From Eleusine coracana subsp. coracana (Eukaryota > Streptophyta > Magnoliopsida > Poales > Poaceae), in assembly GCA_032690845.1 (NCBI GenBank), contig CM064430.1, forward strand, positions 5,132,949 to 5,196,948: DNA of 64,000 bases. Reading direction: 5' to 3'. A model generated the notes under the pieces. It searched no databases and was not told the DNA's origin. It saw nothing but the letters and a program-made list of their open reading frames with translations. Positions 12,898-24,987 of this stretch are shown one piece after another. The number at the start of each line of letters is the position of its first letter. Positions within the stretch are counted from its first letter, which is position 1. The position numbers were made by a program, and so were the translations under genes.

Positions 12898-13149
12898 ATG
12901 GAGGCCGTGAAGGACATGGCTGCTCTGGAGAACGCCGACGCCACCATGGATGTGGCCATCAAGGTCGCTTCTCCGGAGAACGTCGTCAACCACGATGTGC
13001 TTATTGTTCCCAACTCCGACGAAGAAGAAGATGCGGCCTTTGAGATCAAGTGCCGCCGCGGCCGCAATAGAACGAGGGCAAGAAAGGTCGCATCAAAGTT
13101 CGACGCCGGCAGTGATGCGCTCATCCGTTATCAAATAAAGAAGTGTTGA
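12898..13149 (+). CDS. Hypothetical small protein, 83 aa
   Basis: The ATG at 12898 opens an 83-codon frame with an acidic patch (NSDEEEDAAFE) followed by a basic patch (RRGRNRTRARK), which would suit a small nuclear protein, and stops at 13149. An upstream in-frame start at 12787 adds a hydrophobic stretch that looks like translated leader. It lies directly before a CACTA right end, so it may be a remnant of a CACTA gene or a captured host fragment. I do not recognise it and assign no function. Confidence 0.25.
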   Translation: MEAVKDMAALENADATMDVAIKVASPENVVNHDVLIVPNSDEEEDAAFEIKCRRGRNRTRARKVASKFDAGSDALIRYQIKKC

Positions 13150-13406
13150 ACTATAAAGTTGTATAACTTATTAAGATATACAACTTTTGTTTTGGTCATT
13201 TGTTCATTTGATAAAGTTTGCCAAATGCCAAAAAAAACACACGGTAAACATCCACCTTTGTCGTGTGTCAACTTTTTTACACACGATAAAAATTTTGTCA
13301 TGTATTTTAGTTTAGCACACGGTAAATACCCATCTTTATTATGTACCTGAAACAAAACACACAATAAAATTTCATACACACCGTAAAGATTGATTTTCCC
13401 GTAGTG
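13150..13406 (+). mobile_element. Right end of a second CACTA family
   Basis: The stretch ends at 13406 with TTTTCCCGTAGTG, the reverse complement of a CACTACGGGAAAA terminus. Inside are repeated subterminal units of the ACACACGGTAAA / GTCGTGTGTCAAC kind in both orientations, near 13238, 13262, 13314 and 13360. I found no matching left end to the left, so the element is truncated, or the left border is too diverged to see. The left limit given here is approximate. Confidence 0.55.
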
Positions 13407-13514
13407 TTATCACAGAGCAGAGGAACGCAATCGCATCCTCCAGGCCATGTGAGAGCATGACTTCTTTCGCAGAGGGGGCCTTGCCGGGTTGACCTAAGGA
13501 GGCGTGGCGCGCCC

Positions 13515-13922
13515 AGCCTCTTGTAGCATGCCAGCCCAATACGGCCCAATTTCCATGTCTTGAGTAAGGGCCCTTAGCCGTGCAAGGTGTGTTGGAGCAC
13601 GTGAGATGAGCAGCAGCCGCCGCCGCCGCCAGTCATCTCCTCACGATCGTACTTCATATCGGCTCAGTGCTCGTGTCGTCATCTCCACGCGCAGCAATGT
13701 ATCGCTTCAAAGGTGCAAGGTGCAAGCCATCCTAGTTACCCGAGATCCCTGACCTTTATTTCACTCGTCAAAACCTTCAGTTCAGTAGAGAATCAAGAGA
13801 GGTAACAACGTCTTAATTATATGGGGAATTAAATCTGAGTCCCTCATCACCTGCTACAATTTGATTTTATGTATTTTTCTTTGGATCCATATATACTATA
13901 TAGATCGTACAGTTTGAAGAAG
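13515..13922 (+). promoter_or_regulatory. Promoter and leader of copy B
   Basis: It contains CCAGCCCAATACGGCCCAAT at about 13530, matched by CCAGCCCAGTACGGCCCAAT near 19262 upstream of the Tekay insertion, so it is a conserved family 5' flank. The GGCCCA core is of the plant site-II type. Downstream are a CCGCCGCCGCC run and AGCCATCCTAG, also matched near 19455. The last bases before the ATG (TTGAAGAAG) are shared with the other copies. Confidence 0.45.
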
Positions 13923-15100
13923 ATGATCCGGCGTTTTGTGAACGTTGTGGTGGCAAGCTTCCCTAGCAGCATGTATTCGCTGCACCGCCTGGACGCCTTC
14001 GACAATCTGTTCTACCCATCAACAGTTGAAGCAGACGCAGCAAACCATTGCGAGATGAAGAGGAACGGCAGCGGCAATAAGCTATCGGACATCGGGGAGC
14101 TACAGCTGTTGCCTCCGGCGAGCATGTTCTTCCATCAGCAGTTCCCTGGAACGGACAGGTATCAGTGGCCGCCTATGCCTAATGACACGTTTACGCTCCT
14201 GAGTCCCCGCAGCCGCGAGGAGAAGATCCTTCGCATCAGCATGGACGCCCCCGCTATCATCTACGACACCGACTCGTGCTCCGCCAGCACCATTCCCTTC
14301 CCCGACGGTTTCATTGGATCTGAATCAATCTTTGTGCCCATCGCCGGCGGCGCTGGCGGCACGGGGAAAGAAAAAGACTGCCTTTACATGATCAGTGACG
14401 GTAGCTTCAAGGTCCTGGACTTGAACGAACACCCTCACAAGTGGCAGCCTCTTCCACCATTGCCCTTTGCTTATAATTATGTCATCGAATCTTTCGCGAC
14501 GCTTGACGATGGAGGCACCATTTGCGTGTCTATTACGAGTAACGGCGGCACATATTGCTTCGACACAAGGACGTTGAAGTGGTGGCAAGCCGGCAAATGG
14601 TCGCTGCCATTTGACGGTAGAGCTGAGTACGTCCAGGAGCTCGGCAGCTGGTTCGGTTTCCCTCACAATCGCCACAGCCGCTTCTGTGGCCACGAACTGT
14701 GTGCATCCTTAGACCTGTCCACCATGGACGGTCACAGAGCACCAACGGTGCAGCACGTCTGGGAATACCTCAAACCGCTTGAGGAGACAGAAAATAAGAT
14801 TGTACTAAATGAGCACTTCTTAAACCCTGATCTTCCAAGGAGATCAGACTGGAGGCGTTTTAGCTCCGACCTGCTCCACCTAGGCGGAGGCCGGTTTTGC
14901 GTAGCTAATGTGTGTTCAGGGTTAAATGGATCGACAGCCCCTTGTTGGAAGAACTAGACCAGCCTGAAGAAGAGTTTCTCTTGCTCACCGGCGTGGAGGT
15001 GCTTCCTATCGGGGGAGATGGTGAAGCCGGGATTCGGATGGTGAAGCACAAGTCCATACGATACATGTTCACTTGTGAAGAAATCAAGTGTGTGCTCTGA
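13923..15100 (+). CDS. DUF1668-like gene, copy B, with a 3' frameshift
   Basis: The ATG at 13923 (MIRRFVNVVV) is chosen over the in-frame ATG at 13869 because every other copy starts at this motif. The open frame runs to 14957 (about 344 codons) with YSLHRLDAFDNLFYPS, SFKVLDLNEHPHKWQPLPP, YCFDTRTLKWWQAGKW, AEYVQELGSWFGF, LCASLDLSTM, VQHVWEYLKPLEE and LGGGRFCVAN in the family order. The expected C-terminal part (FLLLTGVEVL, IRMVKHKSIRYMF) lies in another frame and ends at 15100. The switch falls at a TGTGTG run at about 14909-14914 and would be explained by a gain of one TG. A shortened protein lacking the last 60 or so residues may still be made. Family members are of unknown function and look like kelch-type propellers. 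Confidence 0.7.
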
Positions 15101-15218
15101 ATAGACAGGCGCAATCAGTTTGATAGGAGAATCTTTACAGTTGTTCTCCCACATGATAGAGTTTTTTCTTAATATAGGCGTGCATTATACTGCAAGTAGT
15201 AGTTGTATGTTTACAGAG

Positions 15219-15601
15219 GAGTTTTACTATCCAAAATATTGATCAATAGTTTTAAGAAACTACGGACTAGTAGTTTGATCTAACGGTATAGATTTCATAA
15301 TCTAAAATTATTACTACTGGCTAATAGTTTCTCAGTTTGAGGACAATATAAAAAAAAAGAGTTGTAGATTTATAGTAATTAGTTTTTATTGTTATAAATA
15401 AAGTTATATTAACAATCTGATTAATAACTAATATTTTATATTTTTTAGATGAACTAACATTTTAATAATTTGGTAGACTTAATATTTTATTATAAAAATA
15501 AATATAAATTTATTAAAAAAAGTACAATTATGAAATTACCCTCAAATTACTGGTCAATAGTTTTTCAAATCTACTAACTAGTATTTTGGATAGTAAAACT
15601 C
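15219..15601. mobile_element. MITE with 20-bp inverted termini
   Basis: GAGTTTTACTATCCAAAATA at 15219 is repeated inverted at 15582-15601, enclosing about 340 bp of very AT-rich sequence. Further in, GATCAATAG and its inverted counterpart extend the pairing imperfectly. No target duplication is clear, so the superfamily is unassigned. It lies just downstream of copy B. Confidence 0.6.
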
Positions 15602-15973
15602 TTTTTAATTAACCATAGGTCGTGGAATTGAAGTCATGAGTAGTAGTCCTAAGAAGGTCCTATGAAAAATCACTTATGTTATCCCACGTCGATTTTAATT
15701 ATTTCATGTATCTCTTCTCCCTCTTAATGAAACAGACATCTAGAATATATAAGAAAAATAAAAAATATCTGAGAGTGAAATACATGCTCAATAGTCAATA
15801 CAGACTTTATATGCTTAACATTTTTTTTGTCTACTCTTTTGGAGATGGGCCAAACCAATGCGTTACTGTTTCTCGGGTCCTGTTCAAGTTAAAAACGTTT
15901 CGTCATCTCTCGGAGTCTTGACTCAGTTTACCACCAGTGACCCAATAGCCCGGAACCACCATGCTGAAACCGT

Positions 15974-16500
15974 TTTTTTTTTGATGAAACAGGAGGGGTC
16001 ACCCCCTACTGATTATATATTAAAAGATTAAATAAGTTAACAGGAATTACAAAAGAAAAACTAGTGTATCAACAAAAGGCAACAAAAGAAAACCAAATTT
16101 AAGAAAGTTCTTCTAGCCATTGTTGCAAATTTTGCTTCAGCACTCCCTTTACTCGATGGATAACCATGGCAAACTCTTGTTTAAAATGATGTTTGCAGTT
16201 TTGAACTGATGGATCCTTGCTATTAAATAGCCACTCATTTCTTTGCATCCATATGCACCAAGTCATTAGTATGAAGACTTCCATAAAAAAGGACTTCATC
16301 ATTCTTCTCTTTATTCTTCTTACAACTTAAAGCGGTTGTAGGTGATTTGGGAAAGAGATTCCAATGGCTTCCCAACATCTCTTTGCAAAATTGCAGGTGA
16401 AGAAGAGATGTCCTAGTGATTCTATCCTTTGTAGGGCACAGTTGCAAAGCGGTCAGATGATCCGCCTTGGTCATTGCCGCTCTTCTGTTGGATCCAATTG
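15974..16500 (-). mobile_element. 5'-truncated LINE (minus strand)
   Basis: On the minus strand the translation between about 16302 and 16099 reads FILMTWCIWMQRNEWLFNS, the motif after the zinc-binding region of plant LINE ORF2 proteins, and the preceding frame (about 16440-16340) carries a zf-RVT-like stretch. The 3' end is a run of about ten A on the minus strand (T run near 15974). Only the last few hundred bases of the element are present, as is usual for truncated LINE insertions. Confidence 0.65.
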
Positions 16501-16818
16501 TGTATCTGCACTGTCTACAACTAGGAAAAAATTCGACAAAATTTCATTAAAATATTATATTTATCAGTGAGGTCTGATATAATTTTTATCATCGAAATTT
16601 TATCATTGATAATGCTTATTCAAGGAAAACTATTTTTATTATATATGCAACTATGATCAACCAATCGTTGCTCCCAGCCATCAAAGTTACTAGACCTAAA
16701 TCTCTTTGTGTCGACCTCCTGCAACAAATTGTTTTCCTTCAACTCTCAAAAAAATTGTTTTCCTTTGGATGATATTTGGTTCTCATCTACGTGTCGCCAT
16801 ATCATATATAGCTTGAAG

Positions 16819-17625
16819 ATGATTCGAAGGTATGTCAACCTGGTGGCCACGAACAGGAAAATAATTGGTTGCATATATTCTCTGCACCGGCTGGATGTCT
16901 CCAAGCATCTCTTCTACCCTTCTAGAGTAGAAGCAGAAGCAGAAAAGGCCAGCAATGGCCGCGGAAAGGCATCGAAGATCGGTGGCCTTCAACGGCTGCA
17001 TTGGACGAGAATGTGCTTCAAAACCTGCCCCGCGGCAACCATTGACATGTTCACGCTCTCGACTCTAGCCGCAGCGACAGCAGGATCCTCCAGATCGGTG
17101 AAGAAGGTCCCACCCTACTCTATGACGTCGACTCGTGCTCCATGAGCACCATTGGGAGCCCCTGTGGGCCCTTCGGATGCAGGCCCATCGGTGGCGGTGA
17201 TAGCCGCTGCAGCTTTCAGGTCATGAATTTGAACAAACACCTTAGTAAATGTTAGAATCCTCCACTTCAACCATTCTTGGATAGAAATTCTGATTTCGCC
17301 TCTAGAATAACATCCTTCACAGTGGTAGATGGTCTGAAATCATCTGTGTATCTACCCGTTCTATGGGAACATATTGCTTCGACACGAGGAGACAGAACTG
17401 GCGGAAGGCTGGTGACTGGTATTTGCCCTTGGACGAGGAAGCTGAGTATGCAACCGACCTTGATTCCTGGCTTGGTTTCTCCTTCCAAGCCAATATCTGC
17501 CCTTAGTGCCACGTCCTTTCTGCATCCTTGGACATCTCCACCATGGATGATGTTGCAGTACGTCTGGGAAGACTTCAGACCGCCTGTGGAGGAAGAGGAG
17601 CGTGTGCTTACTATGTTTGTTAAAC
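16819..17625 (+). pseudogene. DUF1668-like gene, copy C, decayed
   Basis: The ATG at 16819 (MIRRYVNLVATN) opens a frame with IYSLHRLDVSKHLFYPS that is lost near 17100 by frameshifts. Downstream pieces in other frames still show a CFDTRR-like motif near 17374, AGDWYLPLDEEAEY near 17410, a SASLDISTMDD-like motif near 17520 and a WEDFRPP motif near 17570. The C-terminal block with LGGGRFC and LTGVEVL is absent, so the 3' end is missing as well. There are at least three breaks and no plausible product. Only about 120 residues are open from the start. Confidence 0.75.
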
Positions 17626-19259
17626 AATGTTATTCAAAGGACCAGGAGGTGGATGTCATCCACAACATCGTTTTACTTTTTTTCAGCAAAAATTTTTTCA
17701 TAATGGCCAAACTACCCTTGTTCAACCTCGCTGCTTCTCTCTCTCTCTCTAGCCACATGCCACCATGCCGACAATGCGCTGAGGGCATTGGTCCCCCCCC
17801 CCCCCCAATGGCGGTGAGGAGGTCCATAGACCCCATCAGAGCTGGAAGATCATGTTGTCCACACTTTTCTCTGACCCAGCTTCGCCTCCACTGGCATGGA
17901 AGGGAGGCGTTTCTTGTGGCCTAGGATTGCCGCGCACTATGGAGGGTGGGGGAGGGCTGGGTCACAGACACTGCTGCCCAGTGGCGGAGGACCGACATGG
18001 TAAGGGAGGGCAATCACCATACCTTGATTTAGTTCACGCCTTGATTTAGTTCTTTTATTGTGTGTCTCAATGATGTTTTTTTGACTACTATCAGACTCTA
18101 CAACTAATTTTTGAGCAGTTATCCAAAGTTCACCACACCTTAATATATTCTTATCCTCCGCAACTGCTGCTGCCTCCTCATGGCCTAGGTGCGTGTGCTC
18201 GGGTGAGGTGGTCCCTGTGGCCATGGTTGACGGGCCGAGCTCAGCCCACCGCTGACCTCTTTTCCTATCTCCAACCAGCTGCCAAGAGATTGATGAAGGG
18301 TAGTTTGGTCATCACTAATTGAACAAAAGAAGAAAAGATGATCTGGATGGCAAATAATAGCCAGGAATTGCATCCTGATAGCATGTAGGAAAAAACATAT
18401 TTGCGATGGTAAATAAGGGTTTAGAAGAAATAGTGGCTCTCAGGAAATTATTTCTATACTTTTTGACTATTAACTGAAACTCAACAAGATTGATTGATTG
18501 CTTATACAGCCATTTGAGGGCACTGTCAACAATACAAACGTTTTGAGATTCGCTTCAAATGCCTTCAAGTTAACGTCTCCTGCTGGTGGTTTGGTGGATA
18601 TGACATTGTTGAAAAGCACCATGAACAGAGTTTAATTTATTCTGCATATGGTCGCATGCCTACAGGTACGGACTTGAGACTTCTTTTTTTGCGACAAAGG
18701 TCTTGAGACTTTTGTTTCTTGGTTTCTACTTTGATCATGTACTACTCGGGAGTACTTGAATTCCTCATTTGGTTTCATTTATACATATGTTCTATTCAGT
18801 TTGGCTGCAAGTACAAAGAAACACCAAGAAGGAGTAAAAAAATATCCAAGTATGAGAGGGTGAAATGACAAATTGAGCTATTTTATCTATAAATATGTGG
18901 CATTTAAAAAACTCGTAGTAATGTACGGGTATTTTAGTTTAATATAAATATATGTGCAGCATTGCTGGATTTATTTTACAAATTTGATGGGTATTCAACT
19001 TAACTATTGATCTCAGATGAAAAAAAAGAAAAAGAAAAAGAAATCCAGTGACACATGACCATGTATAGGAACTATTGCTCTTCGGGAGACTTTACATTTA
19101 CATACATAGTGATTTCAAGAGGCACCACCACGTGGTGCAAATTAGCATTTTATTTTTTTAGAGAGATTTGTTACGACATTAACCCTTTTTTGTGACGACA
19201 TTAGCTGACCAGTATGCGCTGCCCTCCAAAAAAAAAAGCTGACCAGTATGCGCTAGCAG
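17626..19259. other. Intergenic, no supported gene
   Basis: It contains a CT-rich run near 17733, a C run near 17800 and an inverted pair around ATGGCCAAACTACCCTT (17703) and AAGGGTAGTTTGGTCAT (18296), which may mark a decayed foldback element. A 17-bp direct repeat, GCTGACCAGTATGCGCT, occurs near 19205 and 19240. No frame here has a recognisable motif. Confidence 0.4.
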
Positions 19260-19647
19260 GCCAGCCCAGTACGGCCCAATTTCGACCTCCTGATGAGGGT
19301 TAGTCAGGCCTTTTGCGTGCAGTCTTTTTCGTACACGTCAGATGATCAGCCGCCGCCGACGCCGCCGCTGACCTGCTTGCGATCGCGTACTCCATATCCG
19401 CGCTCGCGTACGTCGTCAAGCGCCGCTCAAGGTCTGTCAACTTTTAATTGCTGCAAAGGCATCCTAGCTAGTTAGCAGAGACGATCCACCTTACCTTCCT
19501 CAACGGCTGAAACCTGCTGCTTTTGGTACGAAATTAAATTAACCTCTCCTTTCTAGAACTGAATCTGAATCCATCACCTGCATCACAATTTGGTTTCGTT
19601 TCTTTTGATCCATGTCGTAGATACTACAGCACTAAAAGCTTGAAGAT
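19260..19647 (+). promoter_or_regulatory. Native 5' flank of copies D/E, cut off by the Tekay element
   Basis: The conserved CCAGCCCAGTACGGCCCAAT block, the CCGCCGCCG run and the leader match the 5' flank of copy B. The stretch ends with AGCTTGAAGAT at 19647, the bases that precede the ATG in copies C, F and H, and is then interrupted by an LTR start. It is therefore the original promoter and leader of the gene now found at 34161, separated from it by about 14.5 kb. Confidence 0.7.
19643..19647. repeat. Target-site duplication AAGAT (left)
   Basis: AAGAT immediately precedes the LTR start at 19648. The same five bases follow the left LTR at 23167-23171 and the right LTR at 34158-34162. Five bases is the length expected for Ty3-type integration. 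Confidence 0.85.
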
Positions 19648-22600
19648 TGTGACACCTCTGGTGTCAGGCACTCCCATGACACGCCCTAAGATCACACCCC
19701 ACAAGTATAAGAGCCTAAAATAGAAGTTTGAATTTAAATTGATCAAATTCAAATCTGAAATCAAGTCGATTTGGTTGCCGTTGAACTATAAGTTTAAAAA
19801 ATTTAATAGAACTTACCCCCACCAAAAATATATGTTGGACTCCATGATCAATTAGAATTTTTAGTAATTTTTCAAATTTTTATTCGAGTAACTGATGCCC
19901 CACATAAATGGTAAAAGGGTAAAAAACTAGCTCCCTTCATAAATTCCTATTTAAATTCGGTTAGGGGCTAGTGATAGTTAGTATTTTTATAAAATAGTGT
20001 ACTTCATGATGAACACACCCATATTTTTAGATTTCATATAGAATCAATGGTTTTAAAGTTGTAAAAATATGAAAGTGATGCTGTTTCGAAAACCAACGAA
20101 AAAGAAAAGGGGAGTGGGTTCCACCCGTCAGCCACCTTCCTCTCTTCCTCCTGTAGCGCGGGGCCGGGCTGCCGGCGCCGACGCGCCGCGTGGCGCCCGT
20201 ACACCGGCGGGAGCCGCGGCGGCCGGCCCGACCGGGGCAAAATCGAGGCCCGGTCGCCCCCAGTTTCCGCACCCTGCTTGTTTCTGTTTTCCACTCCCTC
20301 TCGTTTTATTTTTCCTACCACCGTGACCACCATTGCTTAGGAGTTGAAGCTTCGGGTGTCGCCTCCTCGCACCCGGCCGGTGCGGATCTGCCGGCTCAAA
20401 CCGAGCATCTTGCCCTCCTCCTCCACCCTCTCAAGTTTCATCGCTCGAAACCCATTGTACAAGCCACAATAATTCGTCGACCGCTATAGGTCCCCAGAGC
20501 TTCGCCGCTCACCGCCGGCTACTCCAGTGAGCTCCTTCCCATGGGACCATCTCAACCGAGATCACGTCGAGCTAAGCTTCACATAGGTATTTTATTTGGA
20601 ATTTTTCGCGGCCGTTTGATCCACTCCGGCGACGCGCCGCCGGCCTCCGGCGTGCTGTGGCTGCCATGGCCGAGCTGCCGCTCGACCTGGTGTTGGTCAG
20701 GCCGGATCTGGTACGCTACAGTGCGGTGTGGCCCTGGGTGTGCCCTGATCTGATTGACCCAAAGCCACTTTTCCATTTTCTGTGTTAAACAAAATTCTAG
20801 AAATTACTAGCAAACTTGTAAAATGCATAACTAATTCGTTATTAGGTATTTCGAGGTCATACAAAATTCTTTGTGCTCATCTGATTATGTACTATTGGGG
20901 AAAAATATCAAACCCTCTCCCATATTAGTATTATTATCGAAACTAAATTAATTAGGCAACACACTAAATAATTCATAAGTAATTCTATATAATTGACAAA
21001 TTAATGAAACTTGGTATTTAATTCTAGTTTTTCATACATAAAAATCTGCAAAGTGACAATTGTTAGCTCTCTGAATTTTAGTTAAAATTAAATTATTGTC
21101 TTTTTTCTTATTTTAATTATTTAAAATTCTTTACCCCATGCATGTCGATGAAACTTGGCCCATAAATCCATCTTAGTATGTTATACTTATAGTAAATAGC
21201 TCATATGATTACCACTGCTAGAACCATGTTGAATTAATTTTCGTCCTCTAAGGTTTTATATTAAATTAATTGTTTAGTTGTACATTAGAGCTCTATCTAC
21301 AATATATCTAGCAATATCCACAACACGTTGAAAATGCTATTTGGTCAGAACCCATTGCCATGTACTACCTTGCATGTTTATATCGATCGCGATGAGCTCG
21401 CATACACACCGTACTTTCTATATATAATTACTGCGTTTATTTACTAGAGACCATGAAGGAAATACACTACATGCGCTCACCATATGCCTCCATTTTGTAT
21501 GTTATATTTGCTGAACCAATCAACACATCCCGAGCTCATCAGACATATTAAAATTAGTCTTATTTAATTAGACTGCCATGAGTCTTTCTCATACACAATA
21601 TTGCTTCTGCATCATATAGGTCACGAGGTGAATCACGTGGAAGTGGGACCCGAGGAGGAGCCAGAAGGACCCGATGGTGAACCCGCTAACCAGGAACCCG
21701 CTCAAGGCAAGCCCCGGTGCATCCCACCAAGTTTTATTGCTTTCTATTTAATCACTAGATAGTGTGTGTAGGCTTGCCTGTGCATTCGGTTTACAGGGGT
21801 TGTTTGAAAACTTAGAATTACAGTAGGATCTCCTTACCCAGTTTTAGCCACAGGATGGTAGTTGCTCTGCTTAATTTAGGACGATCATTTGTGGAGTGGT
21901 AAGGAGACCACTCGTAGATCTGGAAATACTATTACTTGGGAACATTGTCAAGAGGAAAGAAAGGTGGCACGCGATAACAAATGAAAACCGGATGGGCAAC
22001 TAGGTGAAAAGGGAAGGACAGCTTGTCTTCAAGGAGGTAGCCCCGTCCGACTCACACCTAAGGCTACGCCTCGTGTCCGCCCCATGGGATTAAGTTTGAA
22101 TGTACTGTTTGCATACTAGAGTTATGGGCCCAGTAAACTGACGTAGCTACGACTACTGCCTGGTTGGAAGATAGTCTTCTCCCTTCTTTGGTGGAACTGG
22201 GGCTGAGGGGAGGGAAGAATCCACCCAAGGATGGCGGCACGGGGCGCATCGCGTTGGGGGACCCTCCTCGGGTTAGTCTGGACCCGGAAGACCTTGTGGT
22301 ACCGTAGCGAAAGGTTGCTCCATGCGGGTTCTTGGAAGCGTGTATGGATCGTGCAAGCAGGTTCTCCTGCAGGATGTAAATCGATTCGAGTCGCTGCCCC
22401 TCACAGTAATGAGTACCACTTGATAACTCCGCCGGAACAGTGTCGGAAGCCATTAATTTGTTGAAAGGGTTTAATATTGCTGTTTGGAAATTATTATTAA
22501 TTGTATTGCAACCATGATTGTTGTAGCCATAGTGCAAACTAAATTTACTATTTACCTATTAACTTAATCTGATGCTAAAACTTGAAAACTAGGGATTTAT

Positions 22601-23166
22601 TCTTAGGCGGGCTTTTGGCAACATGAACCCTACCTTTAGCCTGTGCATGTCTGGGAGTCGGTTGTAGTTGGCCACCTTGACGGGTCAGTCTTGCTGAGTA
22701 AACTAGTTACTCAGGGTGACGTTCTATGTGGTTTTTAGATGACCAGGGCGGAGACTGCCACTGTGGTGGGAGATTCCACTGGGAAGGCCAGAGACCTGAC
22801 TGCTGGAACATCGAGTGGGAATGGTGCACCGATGATGAGGAGGAGTAGGCTATTGATTGCCGGCAAGGTGTTTGGGCAAACACCTACAAGTCGGATGTTC
22901 TGTGTGAATCTTCGTGAGAGGGCGAATGTATCTTACTTATCTCGTTGGACCATTTTATTTCCGTTAAACTCTTCGCTTCTGCACTTTTAAAGACTCTGGT
23001 TTGTAATGTAAATTCGGATATATGTAAAACTCTGTACACTATCTATGTTCTCTTTGCAATTATATTCGTCTATCATATGTTGTACTATTGGACGTTGCAG
23101 CGTGTGATGTCACCCGAGAATGATCCTGGAACGGAGCCGGCTCCGTGGTAAGCCGGTTCTGTTACA
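19648..23166 (+). repeat. Left LTR, 3519 bp
   Basis: It starts TGTGACACCTCTGG and ends CCGGTTCTGTTACA, thus TG...CA. It is closely similar to 30811-34157 throughout. It is longer because it keeps about 65 bp near 20655-20720 and about 115 bp near 20985-21100 that the right LTR lacks. Because it is followed by the target duplication and gene start rather than a primer-binding site, it behaves as a solo LTR. Minus-strand frames inside it (for example 22064-22537) are not genes. Confidence 0.85.
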
Positions 23167-23169
23167 AAG

Positions 23170-23633
23170 ATGATCCGACGGTATGTGGTAGCCGCAAAAT
23201 ACAGCAGCTGCAAGTATTCGCTGCACCGCCTTGACGTCGCCAAGCACCTGTTCCACCCGTCTACAGCCCACGCAGAAGCAGCAAACGAGAAGGAAGCGAA
23301 CAATAATGGCGGCTGGCCATCAAAGATCGGGACACTGCAGCAATTGCCTCCGGCGAGCATGTGCTTCGAGCTCTTCCCTCATCAAGTGAACAAGCGTATG
23401 TGGACACCTAACGACAACTTTGTGCTCGTGAGCCCCTGCAGCAGCGACAGCAGGATCATTCGTATTAGCAACAAAGGCGACGCCGTAGTCTACGACGTCA
23501 TCTCGCGCTCCACCATCACCATTCCCTGCTTCGAAGGTCCCCTGGCCATTAAACCCACCATCATCCCTATCGCTTGTGCTGGGATGAAACAAGACAAAGT
23601 CTACGTCATCAATGCACAATATCGCTTGTGCTG
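23170..23633 (+). pseudogene. DUF1668-like gene, copy D, 5' fragment
   Basis: The ATG at 23170 is completed by the last two bases of the AAGAT duplication. The fragment matches the first 455 bp or so of copy E with about a dozen substitutions and a 6-bp in-frame loss near the start (MIRRYVVAAK against MIRRYVNMVAAN). Identity ends at 23622. A 14-bp piece at 23620-23633 repeats 23568-23581, after which unrelated sequence begins, and the frame runs out at 23742. It lacks the later family blocks and cannot give a normal protein. Confidence 0.85.
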
Positions 23634-24987
23634 TCAAATATTATCTATCTATCTATCTATCTATCAATTGCCTGAAATGTGGTTGGTTGGATGGAATTTT
23701 TCTGCTGGTATGCTAACCACGATTCGCGTAAGAAACGTGTAGATTACGACTAACTTGAGAGATCATCTGCCACCGACTACATGTATGGTCCTATTCATGA
23801 TCAAATTTTATCTTTGTGAGGACATGTAGGCCGAAAGCATATGCATTCATGTAGAATATTGGAGCATTAATTCATTGAGGAAAACTGAAATTTCAGCTAG
23901 CATGTCACCCACATAAGAATCTATATCTCCTCACTCGAAAGCCAAATTCATGCAAATAGATACTTGATGACATCATGAACAAATCCTCTGGACATCCAGC
24001 AAAGAGTTTGGTTTTGAAATTGTCCGGATAATGCCATTTTGGGTATGTCCGAGTCAGCACTTCGAAGGGACGTCAATCTGAAATTCAGAGTCATGACCTA
24101 TCTTGCAAAATTCATAACTTTTTGCTCGGACCACCTCTGAGGTTGTATGAGCACTCCCTAGAAAGCTTATGAAATTCTCTACAACTTTGGTAGCTTAGGT
24201 TTTTAGGTTTGGAACATGGAAGATAGTGCTATGGGCAGATATTCAGAGTCACCCAGTTCTGTCCAGAAACTCGGTTCAGGAAAGTGATCGGTAGTATAAA
24301 TTGCGTATCTTGAGTTCTAAGAATTTGTTGGAGGCGTGTAAATATGCGGTAGAAGGGTGTTAAAACTCTCCACAAAATTGGTAATTTACTTCTATGGTTA
24401 AATGAAAAGAAAACTGGACTTCAGCCCATTTTTCAGACCAAACATAGCCCTCTCATATCGAACTTTCAGATTCTGAACTGTGACTTAGAAAATTTGTAGC
24501 TTCTAAATCGCTTATCCAATGAGGGTGAATAAATATGAGTTGGAAAGGTAAGAGCATCCTCTACAACTTTGGTATGAGCCTAAATAACTAGTTTTGCCCA
24601 CATTAGGAGCAGATTCTGTTTTCATGTTACCGGTTGATAAGGTGACAGAATTGGCACGGAGCAGAATTTCAGAACTGATAGTCGATTTGAAAAATTCATA
24701 TCTCCTGAATCTTTTGTTGGACAGGGGTGTGTAGGTACTCGTTGGAAAGGTGTTTAAGTTATCTCAAACATTGATGTTCAATGGTTCTCCAGATTCTGTT
24801 CTTAAGATAGCTTAAAGTTTAATTTAGTGACGGCTGCATATTAGGACACATTATTCATTTCCAAAGGTCGAAACTTAATCTATCTTTGTGATCAATTTTC
24901 CCATCACCTCTAGCACCATATCCCTTGTTATTAATATGCATTCTCAGCTTGTGGAACACTGCACTCATCATTGGGTTTTTGTTCCAG
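23634..24987 (+). mobile_element. Tekay leader, with (TATC)n at its left edge
   Basis: From about 24050 the stretch carries repeated, diverged phrases such as AAATTCATAACTTTTTGCTC and CTCTACAACTTTGGTA (near 24110, 24180, 24560), typical of the long noncoding leader of Tekay-type elements between the primer-binding site and the first ORF. The left 400 bp, including a short TATC microsatellite near 23640-23665, I cannot assign. No primer-binding site is seen. Confidence 0.55.

Noticed and set aside
22064..22537. 157-codon minus-strand frame, repeated almost identically at 33055-33528
   Set aside because: It lies in both LTRs, so its conservation only reflects the LTR duplication. It has no known motif.
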